Assembly (NCBI GenBank): GCA_023701075.1
Contig: JAMPXQ010000086.1
Span: 1 to 6,164, forward strand
From: Candidatus Woesearchaeota archaeon
GTDB lineage: Archaea; Nanobdellota; Nanobdellia; Woesearchaeales; GW2011-AR15
DNA: 6,164 bases
Direction of reading: 5' to 3'
Part shown: positions 4,901 through 6,164 of the stretch, piece by piece
Position numbering within the stretch: position 1 is the stretch's first letter
Layout: each line of letters opens with the position of its first letter
Made by a program: the position numbers and the translations under genes
The notes under the pieces: model-generated
What the model saw: only the letters and a program-made list of their open reading frames with translations
Database searches by the model: none
Told to the model about the DNA's origin: nothing

Positions 4901-5680
4901 TTATTCAACAGCTATCCGCTTTTCATAAAAACGGTTTGTATATTTTGTGATTGTGACAAGCAGCTCAAATTCATCAGGTCTGGTGATATGGTCATAGATG
5001 CTGAAATTGAGCATGATTTTGCCGTCTATGGTCTTAGCGTCCCCATAACTCCAGCCTTGTGACGTATGGTTTACAAAGATTATCTCATACCCTAATGAGC
5101 CTTTATTTTTGTTGTTCTTGTCATAGAGCTGGAACTCAATATTATAATCATATCCGCCATAATTGTTCTCATTATATCCTTCTCTTAATCCTCTGATTGT
5201 CACAGGGATTATTACGTCATCCTCAAAATATTCTGCAGGATCTAGGGCGATTGTCAGATTTTTATGTGCGAGCAGGAGGTCGCTATTTCTCTTGTCGTGG
5301 CTGGCATTGGAGATTCCGCTGCTTATGGCAATGATCGCTGCAGGAGAAAGTATGATTAAGGCTGCAAATAATATGACTAGGAAATTCTTCTTGCTGTTCT
5401 CCAGTTTGTTGAGCTTGATGGCCATGAATATTGAATATGCTAAAGTGAGACCTGAATAGATTAAGAATGAGCCTATAATGATGCCAAAGATGGCGAACCC
5501 ATCCGGGCTGCCTAATAAGAAATAGATGGCTTGGAAAAGACCAAATATAGGATAAGAGAAGAAGATCTCATTCCCTCCGCTGAAATAATGCAATATAGAA
5601 TCTAGGATGGTAAGTGCGAATAATATATACGGAAGTGATATGAGAAGAAAGATCAGCCATAGTATTTTTTTTGTATCCAT
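4901..5680 (-). CDS. Membrane-anchored protein with external beta-rich domain, unknown function
   Basis: The 259 residues begin with membrane segments near 6-26 (ILWLIFLLISLPYILFAL), about 43-58 (shorter, possibly re-entrant), 61-88 (FAIFGIIIGSFLIYSGLTLA) and 99-121 (NFLVILFAALIILSPAAIIAI). The basic loop KLNKLENSKKN between the last two should be cytoplasmic, which puts residues 122-259 outside. That outer part looks beta-rich and has four N-X-S/T sequons (N125, N141, N204, N225), so it may be N-glycosylated. It contains Tyr/Asn-rich loops (NENNYGGYDYNIEF) and no enzyme motif I recognise. The start is supported by a TATA box about 29 bases upstream. It converges on the glycosyltransferase operon, but a functional link is only inference. 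Confidence 0.85.
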   Translation of the reverse strand: MDTKKILWLIFLLISLPYILFALTILDSILHYFSGGNEIFFSYPIFGLFQAIYFLLGSPDGFAIFGIIIGSFLIYSGLTLAYSIFMAIKLNKLENSKKNFLVILFAALIILSPAAIIAISSGISNASHDKRNSDLLLAHKNLTIALDPAEYFEDDVIIPVTIRGLREGYNENNYGGYDYNIEFQLYDKNNKNKGSLGYEIIFVNHTSQGWSYGDAKTIDGKIMLNFSIYDHITRPDEFELLVTITKYTNRFYEKRIAVE

Positions 5681-5702
5681 ATAGAACAGTTAGCTGATGC
5701 TG

Positions 5703-5717
5703 ATTAATATATATTTT
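5703..5717 (-). promoter_or_regulatory. TATA box for the 4901-5680 gene (leaderless)
   Basis: The minus strand carries AAAATATATATTAAT, centred about 29 bases ahead of the ATG at 5680, with no ribosome binding site between. It lies after the methyltransferase stop at 5739, so this gene has its own promoter. Confidence 0.55.
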
Positions 5718-5738
5718 CAAAATGATGCAAAGTTATAG

Positions 5739-6164
5739 TTATTTTCGAAATACCATCAGGCTTCCAAGCGAAGCGAAGAAAGGCAGCCCAAAAGGCATGT
5801 TGGATTGCTTGGCCAGTCGCATCCCTACATCCTTTTTCATCTGATTAGGAGAAAATGAATTGACATGGTCTGGCACTTTCACAGGCCTTCTTAGGAGCAG
5901 GAACCGGCTTATTGTCCAATTGGTCTCATTTGGGAAAGTGATTATCAGAAGCCCGTTCTTTTTAAGCACTCTCTTCAGTTCCTTTAGTACTTTCCTATAT
6001 TCATAGATATGTTCAAGCACTTCACTGCATGTCACGCAGTCAAATGTCTCATCTTTGAAACTCATCTTAGTCAGGTCTTGATTGGTGAAATTCGCCTTGC
6101 ATTTCTTCCTGGCTTTCTCAAGAGCGACATCAGTTATGTCCACACCAAAATAATCAGCCTTATG
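5739..6164 (-). CDS. SAM-dependent class I methyltransferase (Methyltransf_11 type), N-terminus outside the window
   Basis: The frame is open to the window edge (142 codons including the stop). The first visible residues, HKADYFGVDITDVALEKARK, are the second strand and helix of a Rossmann-fold methyltransferase, with the acidic Asp that binds the ribose of SAM; the glycine-rich motif I must lie off the window. NQDLTKMSFKDETFDCVTCS contains the adenine-contacting and motif II regions, then EVLEHI (the 'xEVLEHI' block), LKELKRVLKKNGLLIITFPN and the late PDHVNSFSPNQMK. This pattern is that of Methyltransf_11/UbiE-like enzymes acting on small molecules, lipids or glycans. A GTG at 6143 is inside the domain and is not a plausible start. 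The substrate cannot be inferred. The same-strand neighbour (4901-5680) has its own promoter, so no operon is assumed. Confidence 0.92.
   Translation of the reverse strand, partial: HKADYFGVDITDVALEKARKKCKANFTNQDLTKMSFKDETFDCVTCSEVLEHIYEYRKVLKELKRVLKKNGLLIITFPNETNWTISRFLLLRRPVKVPDHVNSFSPNQMKKDVGMRLAKQSNMPFGLPFFASLGSLMVFRK

Noticed and set aside
5739..6143. Methyltransferase starting at the GTG at 6143
   Set aside because: The frame stays open to the window edge and the residues before the GTG (HKADYFG) belong to the SAM-binding core, so the true start is outside the window.

Overview
The window reads as a piece of chromosome from an AT-rich archaeon, most likely a DPANN-type lineage (Woesearchaeota/Pacearchaeota-like; this is inferred from gene content, not from a marker gene). 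The support is: TATA boxes about 25-29 bases ahead of start codons with no room for a leader; GGTGAT/GAGGT ribosome binding sites on the genes that do have leaders; dominant AGA/AGG and ATA codons; an archaeal-type Rqc2/NEMF homologue; ALG5-like and DPM1-like polyprenyl-phosphate glycosyltransferases; and a CxxC-x17-CxxC zinc-ribbon protein. Genes are tightly packed, and the two convergent gene pairs have stop codons 0 and 2 bases apart. No rRNA, tRNA, CRISPR or insertion sequence was seen.

Left part (1-941): a minus-strand toxin-antitoxin pair, made of a ribbon-helix-helix antitoxin whose stop overlaps the start of a RelE-like toxin that runs off the left edge. Its promoter region carries GTGAT half-sites at 10-base spacing, a likely autoregulatory operator. 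A divergent small orphan gene (630-941) follows.

Middle (1006-2273): a four-helix membrane protein on the plus strand meets, end to end, a minus-strand RGG-repeat plus zinc-ribbon protein, a probable nucleic-acid binder. Upstream of that is a 97-residue orphan on the minus strand. The 213-base divergent gap at 2274-2486 holds the most striking non-coding signal: a 101-base segment (2305-2405) that folds into a tight three-way junction closed by an 11-base perfect stem. It matches no RNA family I recognise.

Right part (2487-4898): a three-gene plus-strand operon with overlapping genes. The first gene is an RqcH/NEMF-like protein that stops just where the NFACT-R domain should begin. It is followed by an ALG5-like and a DPM1-like glycosyltransferase, expected to load sugars onto dolichyl phosphate for protein N-glycosylation or other surface glycans. 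Converging on it is a membrane protein (4901-5680) whose external domain has four N-glycosylation sequons, so it could be a substrate of that pathway. The right edge holds most of a SAM-dependent methyltransferase (5739-6164, N-terminus outside the window).

The best candidates for something undescribed are the three-way-junction element, the RqcH variant lacking NFACT-R, and the phased operator of the toxin-antitoxin pair.
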